Shown here: positions 5,786 to 12,315 of the stretch, in pieces
Numbering within the stretch: the stretch's first letter is position 1
How the letters are laid out: each line of letters begins with the position of its first letter
Assembly: GCA_002343545.1 (NCBI GenBank)
Contig: DDRA01000112.1
Span: 1-12,315 of the forward strand
Source of the DNA: Bacteriovoracaceae bacterium UBA2428
Lineage (GTDB): Bacteria; Bdellovibrionota; UBA2428
Direction: 5' to 3'
Length of the DNA: 12,315 nucleotides
Notes under the pieces: generated by a model
What the model saw: only the letters and a program-made list of their open reading frames with translations
What the model was told of the DNA's origin: nothing
The model's database searches: none
Made by a program: the position numbers and the translations under genes

Positions 5786-6643
5786 TCAGAAGCGGATGCC
5801 GCTGCCGCCGCCGAAGACCCAGGCGTTCGCGCCGTTCGTCTTGTTGAAGAGCGTGTTCCAGAGGTAGAGGACCTGGATCTCGAAGTAGCTGCCGCCGCCG
5901 TACGCGATCTGGAAGCCGCCGCCGAGCTCGAGCGCCGAGGATTCCGAACGGCTGAGGTCGAAGATGCGGTAGCCCGCGTGCACGAAGGGGCGGAAGCTGT
6001 CGAAGGTCGCGTAGAAGCGTTGACCCGCGCGCGCGCCCACCAGGAAATCCGAGCCGAAGCCCAAATCGAGACCGAGCACCGTTTCCGTCCACGTGCACCA
6101 AGCGTAGCGGATGTCGCCCGAGACCGTGGCCGTCGTGTCGCCGCCCGCCGAGTAGCCGCCGAAGCTCGCGCCGAAGCCCCAAGGCTTCGCGAGACGGCAA
6201 CGGTCGCGGCGACGGGCGTGGGATTCTTCGTTCGCTTCGGGTTCGACGGCTTCGTCTTCGCGTTCGTGCGCGCGTTCGGGCTCCGCGCCCGGTCCCACGT
6301 CGACGACGGGCAAACGCTCGATCTCGCGCTCGGCTTCGACGCGGCGGAAGCGAAAATCCCGCGCGCGCCCGAAGACCTTCACGCGCTCGCCCCCCCGGCG
6401 CGAAACGATGAGTTGCACGCCCCGGCCGTCGGCCGTGCGGCCCGAAACCTCGACTTCGGCGTCGGCGTCCAGGTAACCCGCCGGGCGACCCGCCAGACGC
6501 GGGGACGCGAAAACCTCGACGCGGTTGCGCAGCGGCGTCGCGCGCAGTTCCGTGCCGCTCGCGTCGGGCGAGCGAGGCGCTTCCTGTGCGAAGGCCGAAG
6601 TCGAGAACGCCAGCGCGAACGCGATTGCCGTCAAACGATTCAT
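5786..6643 (-). CDS. Secreted outer-membrane protein with predicted C-terminal beta-barrel
   Basis: The gene encodes 285 residues. A clear Sec signal peptide spans residues 1-19, with AFA before Gln20 as the likely cleavage site. A small beta-rich segment (about 35-95) loosely resembles an SH3-like fold. A highly charged linker of alternating Glu and Arg (about 95-155) follows. The last ~130 residues show about eight alternating amphipathic strands with Gly and aromatic residues, ending in a terminal Phe, as in outer-membrane proteins inserted by the BAM machinery. An eight-stranded OmpX/OmpA-size barrel with a periplasmic N-terminal domain is the likely layout. Its role is unknown. The ATG at 6643 overlaps the stop of the upstream SDR gene as ATGA, so it is the last gene of the long minus-strand operon. 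A longer ORF reading through upstream is only a frame shadow. Confidence 0.8.
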   Translation of the reverse strand: MNRLTAIAFALAFSTSAFAQEAPRSPDASGTELRATPLRNRVEVFASPRLAGRPAGYLDADAEVEVSGRTADGRGVQLIVSRRGGERVKVFGRARDFRFRRVEAEREIERLPVVDVGPGAEPERAHEREDEAVEPEANEESHARRRDRCRLAKPWGFGASFGGYSAGGDTTATVSGDIRYAWCTWTETVLGLDLGFGSDFLVGARAGQRFYATFDSFRPFVHAGYRIFDLSRSESSALELGGGFQIAYGGGSYFEIQVLYLWNTLFNKTNGANAWVFGGGSGIRF

Positions 6644-7677
6644 TCCATTCCCCCCGGAAGATCGAGCGAAGCCTTCAAGGCGGCCTCGAGTCCCATGGTC
6701 GGCGGCAACGCGTGCTCCGACTCGAAGTGCAACCAGTAGGATCCTTGCGCGAGCCCCTCGACGAAGCCGATGCGGCCACCGCTCGCGTCGAGCGCTCCTT
6801 GCAGCGCGCGGGCCGCGAGGCTCGCGAAGCGCGGCACGGCGCGGATCTTCTGCGCCTGCGCGCCGCGCGCGAGGTTCACGTAGAGCTGGAAATAGTCGAG
6901 GTAGCTCATGTTGCGGTCCACGAGCAGACGGGTCTCGACCCGCGCGGGCGATTCGCGCAGGGCCGCGTCGACGGTCGCCTGCGCGACCCGATCGAGGCCG
7001 ACGAAGTTCCCGCCGCCGCTCGGCGCCAGGCTCAAACGTCCTTCGCGCAAAGCCTTCAGGTGCCCGCGCGAATCCTTGAATCCTTCGAGCGACCCGTGCA
7101 CGATCCCGGGGCACAAGAACACGGCCGGCTTGCGCGAGCGTTTGAGCACGCGCATGTGGGCTTCGTGCTTGGTGCGGAAATAATCGAAACGGTGCCCCGG
7201 TCCGGTCACCTCGGGAAAGTCCTTTTCGGAGCGCACGACGGGCGTGTCGCTCCCGCCGAAGCAAACCACGGAGCTGATGAAGACGAACTTGCCGCCGCGC
7301 TCGTTGCACCAATCGACGAGATCGTCCGTCGCGCCCACGTTCACGCGCGTCTGCTCCTGGACGCTGCCTTGTCGGTGGATGACCGCGGCCATGTGGACGA
7401 CCGCCGCGCCGTCGAGCTCGGGCCCCAGTCCCCGCAGCGCCGCGCGGAAGGCGGACTCGTCCCCAAAGTCGGCCTCGACGAAGCTCACTTTCTCGATGAG
7501 TCGGGGGTCGAGCCCGTGCTCGGCCAGACGAAGCGCGAGCAGAGAGCCCGCGACCTTGGGACGCCGGCGCCCCAGCAGCACGATCGACTCGAACGGTCGC
7601 GTCTTGAGAAGCCGCGCCGCGACCTCGCTCCCGAGAAAGCCCGTAGCCCCGGTCAGCAGAACCTTATTGGAACTCAT
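6640..7677 (-). CDS. NAD(P)-dependent extended SDR (epimerase/dehydratase family)
   Basis: The gene encodes 345 residues with the extended-SDR architecture. The Rossmann nucleotide-binding motif TGATGFLG is at residues 9-16. VVHMAAVIHRQ (93-103) corresponds to the family's conserved loop after beta-4. A catalytic Ser lies in FISSVV (133-138), and the Tyr-x-x-x-Lys pair is YFRTK (166-170). The C-terminal half is the variable substrate domain. Relatives act on nucleotide sugars, sterol-like compounds or polyketide/fatty-acyl intermediates, so the substrate cannot be assigned. It lies directly after a phosphopantetheinyl-transferase-like gene (33-nt gap) and overlaps the outer-membrane protein gene, which hints at a lipid or envelope role, but this is inference. 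ATG 7677 is the first start of the frame. Confidence 0.88.
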   Translation of the reverse strand: MSSNKVLLTGATGFLGSEVAARLLKTRPFESIVLLGRRRPKVAGSLLALRLAEHGLDPRLIEKVSFVEADFGDESAFRAALRGLGPELDGAAVVHMAAVIHRQGSVQEQTRVNVGATDDLVDWCNERGGKFVFISSVVCFGGSDTPVVRSEKDFPEVTGPGHRFDYFRTKHEAHMRVLKRSRKPAVFLCPGIVHGSLEGFKDSRGHLKALREGRLSLAPSGGGNFVGLDRVAQATVDAALRESPARVETRLLVDRNMSYLDYFQLYVNLARGAQAQKIRAVPRFASLAARALQGALDASGGRIGFVEGLAQGSYWLHFESEHALPPTMGLEAALKASLDLPGGME

Positions 7678-7710
7678 ACGCCTCCCCCGGCACGGTCGCG
7701 CGGCTCGCGA

Positions 7711-8229
7711 TCAGGTTTGCGAACGCCAAGCCAGGCAGAAAACCCATTTCGTCGACCACATCGTGCGGACCTGAACGGAGCGATCGCCCTGCGGCGTGTA
7801 GACCGTGTAGGTGCCCGGGGCCGTGCGACGGAACTGGCTCAGCAGCACGCGACTGTTGTCGGGCGCGAGGGCCTTGAAGGCCGCGTTTCGCGCGCTCCAT
7901 TCTTCGATGATGACTTTGGGGGCGGCTCCGCGCGACATGCCGAGCCGATTCAAAATGCGCTCGGGCTGGTCCAGGATCGGCCGGGGCAAAAGGATCTCGA
8001 GGTCCGCGCCGATGGAAGTTCCGTAGTGCGGTTCGATATCGCAAACCCACCAAACGCCGTCGGTTCCGCGCTTGGACGCGCGGATGTGGTCTTCTTTCGG
8101 GGGGCCCATCTTGTCCTTGAGCAGCACGAAGCTTTCCGAGGAGTACCATTTGTAGCCGGCGATCCAGCCGTCTTCCTCGGCTCGGTCCAAGAAGCTGCGA
8201 AAGGCGTCGCTCGGTTTCTTGATATCCAT
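7711..8229 (-). CDS. 4'-phosphopantetheinyl-transferase-superfamily protein with altered metal site
   Basis: The gene encodes 172 residues from ATG 8229, with AGGAGGT about ten nt upstream; the in-frame TTG at 8274 would place that site inside the gene. Two family motifs are recognisable. WWVCDIEPH (60-68) matches the G-V-D-I-E signature, with metal-binding Asp64 and Glu66. EEWSARNAAFKAL (109-121) matches W-x-x-K-E-A-x-x-K, with Trp111 and catalytic Lys119. Active members transfer phosphopantetheine from CoA to acyl- or peptidyl-carrier proteins. Here the Glu of the second motif, a metal ligand in Sfp, is replaced by Asn115, and the preceding Lys is Arg114. The protein is short for an Sfp type and longer than AcpS. 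It may be an active variant or a degenerate relative. It follows purM by 60 nt in the same operon and precedes an SDR gene. No carrier protein is visible in the window. Confidence 0.68.
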   Translation of the reverse strand: MDIKKPSDAFRSFLDRAEEDGWIAGYKWYSSESFVLLKDKMGPPKEDHIRASKRGTDGVWWVCDIEPHYGTSIGADLEILLPRPILDQPERILNRLGMSRGAAPKVIIEEWSARNAAFKALAPDNSRVLLSQFRRTAPGTYTVYTPQGDRSVQVRTMWSTKWVFCLAWRSQT

Positions 8230-8289
8230 GGACTGCACGACCTCCTGCCCGCTCCCGATTGGGATCGCAGGCAAGAACGCCGTGCGTCA

Positions 8290-9342
8290 CTACCGGAGTA
8301 CTACCCCGCGAACGCGAACTTCCGGCTCGGAAATGACGCGGCCCAAGGGTTTCAACTCCAATGACTGTAACAAAGATCTTCGACTTTGGCTAAACGCGGG
8401 GTCCAAGACGACCAGAAATCCCCAGCCCATGTTGAAGGTCGAGAAGAGCTGCTTGGCCCCGAGCCCCGAGCGGCGCGCGAGGACTTGGATCCAAAGCGGA
8501 TCTTCCGAAGGCCACTCCGAGAGATCAAAGCCGATCTGACGCCCGGCGGGCTGTGCCCGGAGCAAATTCAAGAGGCCCGATCCCGTAATGTGATAGGCGG
8601 CCTGCAAAGCCTCGCGACCCGCTTCGCCCAGGGCGCGACGAAGCTCGTCGAAGGGCCGCACGTAGAGCTTGGTCGCTCCCATGAGATGTTCGCGGATGAA
8701 GTCCGCGTCGGCCTTCGTGTCGAAGAGTTTGCGCAGCAGCGAAAAACCGTTCGAGTGCGGACCGTTCGAGGCCCAGCCCCAGACTTCCGCGCCGGGGCGC
8801 ACGCGCTCGACGCCCAAACGCTCGCTCGGGGACATGAAGCCCACCGAGAATCCCGCCATGTCGAAGCCGCCGTCGGGGTAGAGATCCGGCATCTGCGCCG
8901 TCTCGCCGCCCACGAGCAGTTGGCCGGACTCCGCGCAGACTTGCACGAGCCCGTCGATGAAGCGCGCGAGCGTGGCGCCTTCCTCGAGCAGACGGCGTGA
9001 ACCCACGGCCAGGTAATCCAGGAAAAGCGTGGGACGCGCGCCCACGCACAGCACGTCGTTCGCGTTCATCGCGACGAGATCCTGCGCGAGATCCTCGGGG
9101 CGGCCGAGCCCGGCCGCCGTCCAGAGGAGCTTGGTGCCCACGCCGTCGCAACTCGTCGCGACCCACTGCTGATCGCTCAGCGCGTAGACCGAGGCGTAGT
9201 CGCCCACGCCCGTCACGAGCCGCTTGGCGAGCTCGGCCGAGGAACGCGCGGTCACGCGGGCCGAGATGCGCTCGACCCAAGAATCGGCGGCGTCGATGTC
9301 GACCCCCGAGGATTTGTAGTCCGAAGCATCGCTTGCGGCCAT
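8290..9342 (-). CDS. purM: Phosphoribosylformylglycinamidine cyclo-ligase (AIR synthetase)
   Basis: The gene encodes 350 residues, the usual PurM length. It converts FGAM and ATP to aminoimidazole ribonucleotide in cytoplasmic IMP synthesis. Family motifs appear in order: YKSSGVDIDA (9-18), DGVGTK (66-71), MNANDVLCVGARP with FLDY (92-110), GGETAQMP (145-152), SNGPHSNGFSL (192-202), HITGSG (251-256) and FNMGWG (303-308). HITGSG has Ser where GGG is normal, and the following region is diverged, but nothing suggests loss of function. The ATG at 9342 has AAGGAG about six nt upstream. A far longer ORF in this frame runs back through the purH region as a shadow. purM follows purH by 20 nt. Confidence 0.96.
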   Translation of the reverse strand: MAASDASDYKSSGVDIDAADSWVERISARVTARSSAELAKRLVTGVGDYASVYALSDQQWVATSCDGVGTKLLWTAAGLGRPEDLAQDLVAMNANDVLCVGARPTLFLDYLAVGSRRLLEEGATLARFIDGLVQVCAESGQLLVGGETAQMPDLYPDGGFDMAGFSVGFMSPSERLGVERVRPGAEVWGWASNGPHSNGFSLLRKLFDTKADADFIREHLMGATKLYVRPFDELRRALGEAGREALQAAYHITGSGLLNLLRAQPAGRQIGFDLSEWPSEDPLWIQVLARRSGLGAKQLFSTFNMGWGFLVVLDPAFSQSRRSLLQSLELKPLGRVISEPEVRVRGVVLR

Positions 9343-9362
9343 CGTCGTCTCCTTAGAAGCTC

Positions 9363-10880
9363 TTAGTGCCAGAAGTGGCGTTGACCGCGGATCATCATGC
9401 GGATGCCGAGGCGGCGGGCTTCGTTCGCGACTTCGTCGTCGCGTTTGGAGCCGCCGGGTTGCACGAGCGCGCGCAGGCCGCCCTTGTGAAGTTCCTGGAG
9501 CGCGTCCTCGAAGGGAAGGAAGGCGTCGCTGAAGCAGACGAGGTTCTCGAGCGAGACCTGGCGGCGTTCGGCGAAATCCTTGGCCCGCGGGATGGCGAGC
9601 TTCGCGAGGGCCTCGACGCGGTTCGGTTGGCCTTGCCCCGCGCCGGCGAAGTAGCAAAGACCGTTCGCCTCGTCGCTGCCCGCGATGACCATGGCGTTCG
9701 ACTTGGAGCAGGCCGCGGCCCACTCGCCGAAGGCGAAGAAGAGCTTGGCCGGGTCGATGTCCGTCTCTTCCATCGAGATCGTGTCGGGCTCCTGGACGAG
9801 CGCGCCCAGGAATCCGTCGTGGCGTTCCTCGTACTGCGGGTGGCGGCCGAAATGCCCGGCTTCGACGAGCACGATGCGAATACGCGGTTTGGCGAGGTGC
9901 AGTTCCGCGGCCCACTCCTCGTTGGCCGGCGTGCGCGGCAGCACGAGCACCTCGACGAACTTCTTGGCGAGGACTTCGGTCACGGACTTCGAAGGCTCGA
10001 AGTTCAGCGCGAGGATACCGCCGAAGCGTGACACCGGATCGCCTTCCCAGGCCCATTCGAAGACCTTGTCGGGATCGGCGCCCGTCACGCCCGCGGCCGC
10101 GCCGCAGAGGGTCTGGTGCTTGACCACCGAGACGGCGGGCCCGCGGAAGGGCAGCACGAAGCGCAGCGCACCTTCGGCGTCGCGCAGGTTGTTGTAGCTG
10201 AAGTTGCCGTAGAACTTGAGGCCCGCGCGCCGGTGCGCGAGGAAGCTCGCCTTCTGCTGGGGATTCTCGCCGTAGGTGACCGCCGGCGAGAGCGACGGCG
10301 AGTTCATGTACTTCCACTGGAAGTGGCGCACGATCTGCTCGTCGAGGCGCGCGACGAGGTCGAAAGCCTCGAGCGCGAAACGCTGGCGAAGTCGCGCCTT
10401 CGATTCATCGGGCGTCGCGATGAAACGCTTGTACTGGTCGGCCTTCGTGAAGACGAGCACGTGCTCGTGGTTCTTCGCGGCCGCGCGAACCATCGTCGGC
10501 CCGCCGATGTCGACCCACTCCATGAGCGCGTCCACGTCGTCGCAGCGCGGAGCCATTTCCTCGAAGGGATAGAAATTGCAGACGACCGCGGCGATCCGGA
10601 AGTCGTAGGGCCACTCTTCCGCGTCCTTGTCGGGGCGGTAGAGGATGCCGCCCAGGATCTTATGGTGCAGCGTCTTGAGGCGGCCTTCGAAGCGCTCGGG
10701 CTCCTGCGTGAGGTCCGAGATGTCCATGACCTCGAGCCCCTCGGCCTCGAGGGTCAGGCGGGTCTTGCCCGTGGCCACGAGTCCGTAACCGAGCGATTGC
10801 AGGGCGCGACAGATACTGCCGATGCCTTCCTTGTCCGAGGCCGAGACCAGCGCCAATTCCCTCAACTTACGATCCGTCAC
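9363..10880 (-). CDS. purH: Bifunctional AICAR transformylase / IMP cyclohydrolase, divergent active-site motif
   Basis: The gene encodes 505 residues, normal for PurH, which performs the last two steps to IMP. The N-terminal cyclohydrolase domain shows ALVSASDKEGI (10-20), GRLKTLHHKILGGIL (66-80), CNFYPF (101-106) and IGGPTMVRAAAKN (125-137). The transformylase domain shows YGENPQQ (203-209), VKHQTLCG (253-260), SDAFLPFED near the C-terminus, QPGGSKRDDE, and the final RHFWH. Catalytic Lys254 and His255 are kept, but the usual K-H-x-N-P-C-G reads K-H-Q-T-L-C-G, losing the conserved Asn and Pro. The start is GTG 10880, which overlaps the purQ stop as GTGA, with AAGGAG seven nt upstream (complement of 10888-10893). 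Confidence 0.95.
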   Translation of the reverse strand: MTDRKLRELALVSASDKEGIGSICRALQSLGYGLVATGKTRLTLEAEGLEVMDISDLTQEPERFEGRLKTLHHKILGGILYRPDKDAEEWPYDFRIAAVVCNFYPFEEMAPRCDDVDALMEWVDIGGPTMVRAAAKNHEHVLVFTKADQYKRFIATPDESKARLRQRFALEAFDLVARLDEQIVRHFQWKYMNSPSLSPAVTYGENPQQKASFLAHRRAGLKFYGNFSYNNLRDAEGALRFVLPFRGPAVSVVKHQTLCGAAAGVTGADPDKVFEWAWEGDPVSRFGGILALNFEPSKSVTEVLAKKFVEVLVLPRTPANEEWAAELHLAKPRIRIVLVEAGHFGRHPQYEERHDGFLGALVQEPDTISMEETDIDPAKLFFAFGEWAAACSKSNAMVIAGSDEANGLCYFAGAGQGQPNRVEALAKLAIPRAKDFAERRQVSLENLVCFSDAFLPFEDALQELHKGGLRALVQPGGSKRDDEVANEARRLGIRMMIRGQRHFWH

Positions 10881-11671
10881 GAACGCGCTCCTTCTTGATT
10901 ACGAACACCATGGGCTCCGCCCTCGTCGGGCATGCGGGACAACGCGGCCCGGACGAAACGAAGGCCGTCGCCTTCGCCCGTCTCGAGGGCTTCGCGAAAC
11001 TGCGGAAAATTCTCGGCCGCGAAAACGTCGGGATTCTGGAGCGGCCGCGCGGCGATCTCGGGATGCGGCATGAGCCCCAGGACGCGGCTGCGCCCGCGCG
11101 CGGCCCACAAGCCGGCGACTTCGTCGACGCTCCCGTTCGCGAAGACCGGGTCGCGGTAGAAAAGGCAAGGCTCGACGCCTTCCTCCCAGCGGGCCCCCGC
11201 GCGTTCGAGGCGGCCTTCGCCGTGGCGCACCGGCAACGTGAGCGGCGTTTCGCTCCAGGGGGATTCGCATTTCACCCAACGGTTCACGAAGTGCGAGCGT
11301 CCCGACGGCAGCCGATTGTGACGGAGCTTGACGCCCTCGCCGAAGAGCCCGGCCTCGACGAGCATCTGGAATCCGTTGCAAACGCCCATCAGGTGCGCGC
11401 CCGCATCGAGGCAAGCCTCGAAGAAGCCCAGGCGCTTGAGCTCGACCGCGAGCAAGCGACCGCTACCGAAGTGGTCCGCGAAAGAAAAACCGCCCGGCAG
11501 GAAAAAAAGGTCGCCCGCCCGGGCTTCGCGACGAAGGTCGAAACCCGGCGCCGACAGACGCGGCAGCGGCAGATCCCGAACCTCGCACGCCAAACGGGGA
11601 TCCGCGAAGAAACGCGCCGACTCGCGGTCGCACTCGATGCCCTCGCCCCGCAGCACGTAAACCCGTCTCAC
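10877..11671 (-). CDS. purQ: FGAM synthase glutaminase subunit
   Basis: The gene encodes 264 residues from GTG 11671. It supplies ammonia from glutamine to PurL for FGAR amination. This is a class-I glutamine amidotransferase with the PurQ pattern: VYVLRGEGIECDRE (4-17), PGGFSFADHFGSG (59-71), GVCNGFQML with nucleophile Cys98, PVRHGEGR (147-154), and MPHPE giving His203 and Glu205 of the triad. It is about 35 residues longer than the common ~227-residue stand-alone PurQ, with the extra mostly in the C-terminal tail. The start overlaps the purL stop as GTGA and has GAGGGG eight nt upstream. Upstream codons open in this frame are an antisense-frame shadow inside purL. Confidence 0.95.
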   Translation of the reverse strand: MRRVYVLRGEGIECDRESARFFADPRLACEVRDLPLPRLSAPGFDLRREARAGDLFFLPGGFSFADHFGSGRLLAVELKRLGFFEACLDAGAHLMGVCNGFQMLVEAGLFGEGVKLRHNRLPSGRSHFVNRWVKCESPWSETPLTLPVRHGEGRLERAGARWEEGVEPCLFYRDPVFANGSVDEVAGLWAARGRSRVLGLMPHPEIAARPLQNPDVFAAENFPQFREALETGEGDGLRFVRAALSRMPDEGGAHGVRNQEGARS

Positions 11672-12315
11672 GCGAAGAACCCCTCTTCCCCGCGACGTAC
11701 GTAAGCGTCGCGCAGTTCCACGATATCCAGACTTTCGCCGTTCTTGAAGCGGAGCTGAGGAACGTTCACGACGACCCCCAGTCTCTCCACGCCCGGCAAG
11801 CGCTCCACCCGACCCGCGAGATGCGGATCGACGCCGAAGACGTAGCCGCCGAAGCCCTCGCCGAGCCAAAGCATCGTATCGCCCAGATCCCGTTCGAAGA
11901 AGATCCCGAGCCCGCGCCCCAGGCTCATTTCGAAGCAGGCGGCCAGCAGGCCGCCCTCCGAAATGTCCTTGGCCGAACGCAGGAGTCCGCCGGCCACGGC
12001 ATCCGACATCGTCGAGTGCCGCTCGCGGAGTTGCTCGACGAGCGAAGCGAGCTCGCGCTCTTCCCCGGCCAAATCGTCCGCGCGTAAGTGGGGCCCGCGC
12101 AAGGACGCGGGCGCCCGGGCGTCGAGCGCCCGTTCCCACAGGGAATCGCGAAGGCTCGCGCGGAGCGGACGCATCATGAAGAGCACGTCGTTCGCCCGCG
12201 AGAAGAAACCCGCCGGCGCCAAGGTACGGCTGCGCGCCGAAGCGCCCACGCTCACGACGAGCGTCTGCGGCGCCGCGAAGTCCGCCGAATTGTTCTTCAT
12301 GCTGTCCTTGCCGCT
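11668..12315 (-). CDS. purL: FGAM synthase large subunit, C-terminal part only (runs off right edge)
   Basis: The last 215 residues are present. The frame is open through the right window edge, so the gene begins outside. The first visible residues SGKDSMKNN match the conserved PurL motif (S/G)GKDSM. Further on, SAKDISEGGLLAACFEM corresponds to the family's DxSDGGL motif of the second ATP-fold half, and the remainder is the C-terminal alpha/beta domain. PurL performs the ATP-dependent amination of FGAR. Glutaminase is supplied by the separate purQ directly downstream, and no purS lies between them. The SGKDSMKN wording resembles larger PurL versions more than the small Bacillus type; the full length must be read outside the window. 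An internal ATG at 12300 is not a credible start. Confidence 0.93.
   Translation of the reverse strand, partial: SGKDSMKNNSADFAAPQTLVVSVGASARSRTLAPAGFFSRANDVLFMMRPLRASLRDSLWERALDARAPASLRGPHLRADDLAGEERELASLVEQLRERHSTMSDAVAGGLLRSAKDISEGGLLAACFEMSLGRGLGIFFERDLGDTMLWLGEGFGGYVFGVDPHLAGRVERLPGVERLGVVVNVPQLRFKNGESLDIVELRDAYVRRGEEGFFA

Noticed and set aside
5786..7312. 508-residue reading frame joining the outer-membrane protein to an N-terminal Arg-rich part
   Set aside because: The upstream part is an alternate frame of the SDR gene. The signal peptide at the internal ATG 6643 and the ATGA overlap give the real start.
8290..10317. 675-residue minus-strand frame extending purM upstream
   Set aside because: The extra N-terminal part is a frame shadow of purH. 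PurM homology begins right after ATG 9342, which has AAGGAG upstream.

Overview
The window is GC-rich, densely packed bacterial DNA with very short intergenic gaps. The best lineage clue is the truncated gene at the left edge. It encodes a very small single-histone-fold protein of the type best known from Bdellovibrio (Bd0055-like), so a high-GC member of the Bdellovibrionota or a nearby predatory/deltaproteobacterial lineage is the most likely source. This is an inference from family resemblance, not from a database search. I see no tRNA, rRNA, CRISPR array, insertion sequence or phage gene.

Left part (1-1694). A bacterial histone gene (minus, cut by the window edge) has a very strong ribosome binding site and an 8-bp inverted repeat just upstream. 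Diverging from it is a putative lipoprotein gene of unknown function (plus). That gene meets, stop codon to stop codon, a convergent gene for a DksA/TraR-like protein (minus). The DksA/TraR-like protein keeps the acidic coiled-coil tip but has lost three of its four zinc-finger cysteines, and it carries a basic Ala/Lys/Pro-rich N-terminal tail.

Middle (1695-5655). This is a tightly coupled plus-strand operon. Two half-transporter genes overlap by 4 nt and encode an asymmetric heterodimeric ABC exporter, with one degenerate and one consensus ATP site. The second gene overlaps by 1 nt the start of a gene for a GreB-type transcript cleavage factor.

The 130-nt gap at 5656-5785 separates this operon from the convergent right-hand operon. 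It contains a long imperfect inverted repeat with smaller potential hairpins inside.

Right part (5786-12315). One long minus-strand operon reads from the right edge leftwards: purL (3' part only), purQ, purH, purM, then a short phosphopantetheinyl-transferase-like protein, an NAD(P)-dependent extended SDR (epimerase/dehydratase type), and an outer-membrane protein with a C-terminal beta-barrel. purL/purQ and purQ/purH overlap as GTGA. The SDR and outer-membrane genes overlap as ATGA. The purine genes cover the FGAM synthase, AIR synthetase and AICAR transformylase/IMP cyclohydrolase steps of de novo IMP synthesis. The three downstream genes look like an unrelated envelope or lipid-related passenger module sharing the transcript.

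Functionally, the left half is rich in factors that touch DNA or RNA polymerase (histone, DksA-like, GreB). The right half is mostly housekeeping purine biosynthesis with a few divergent proteins.
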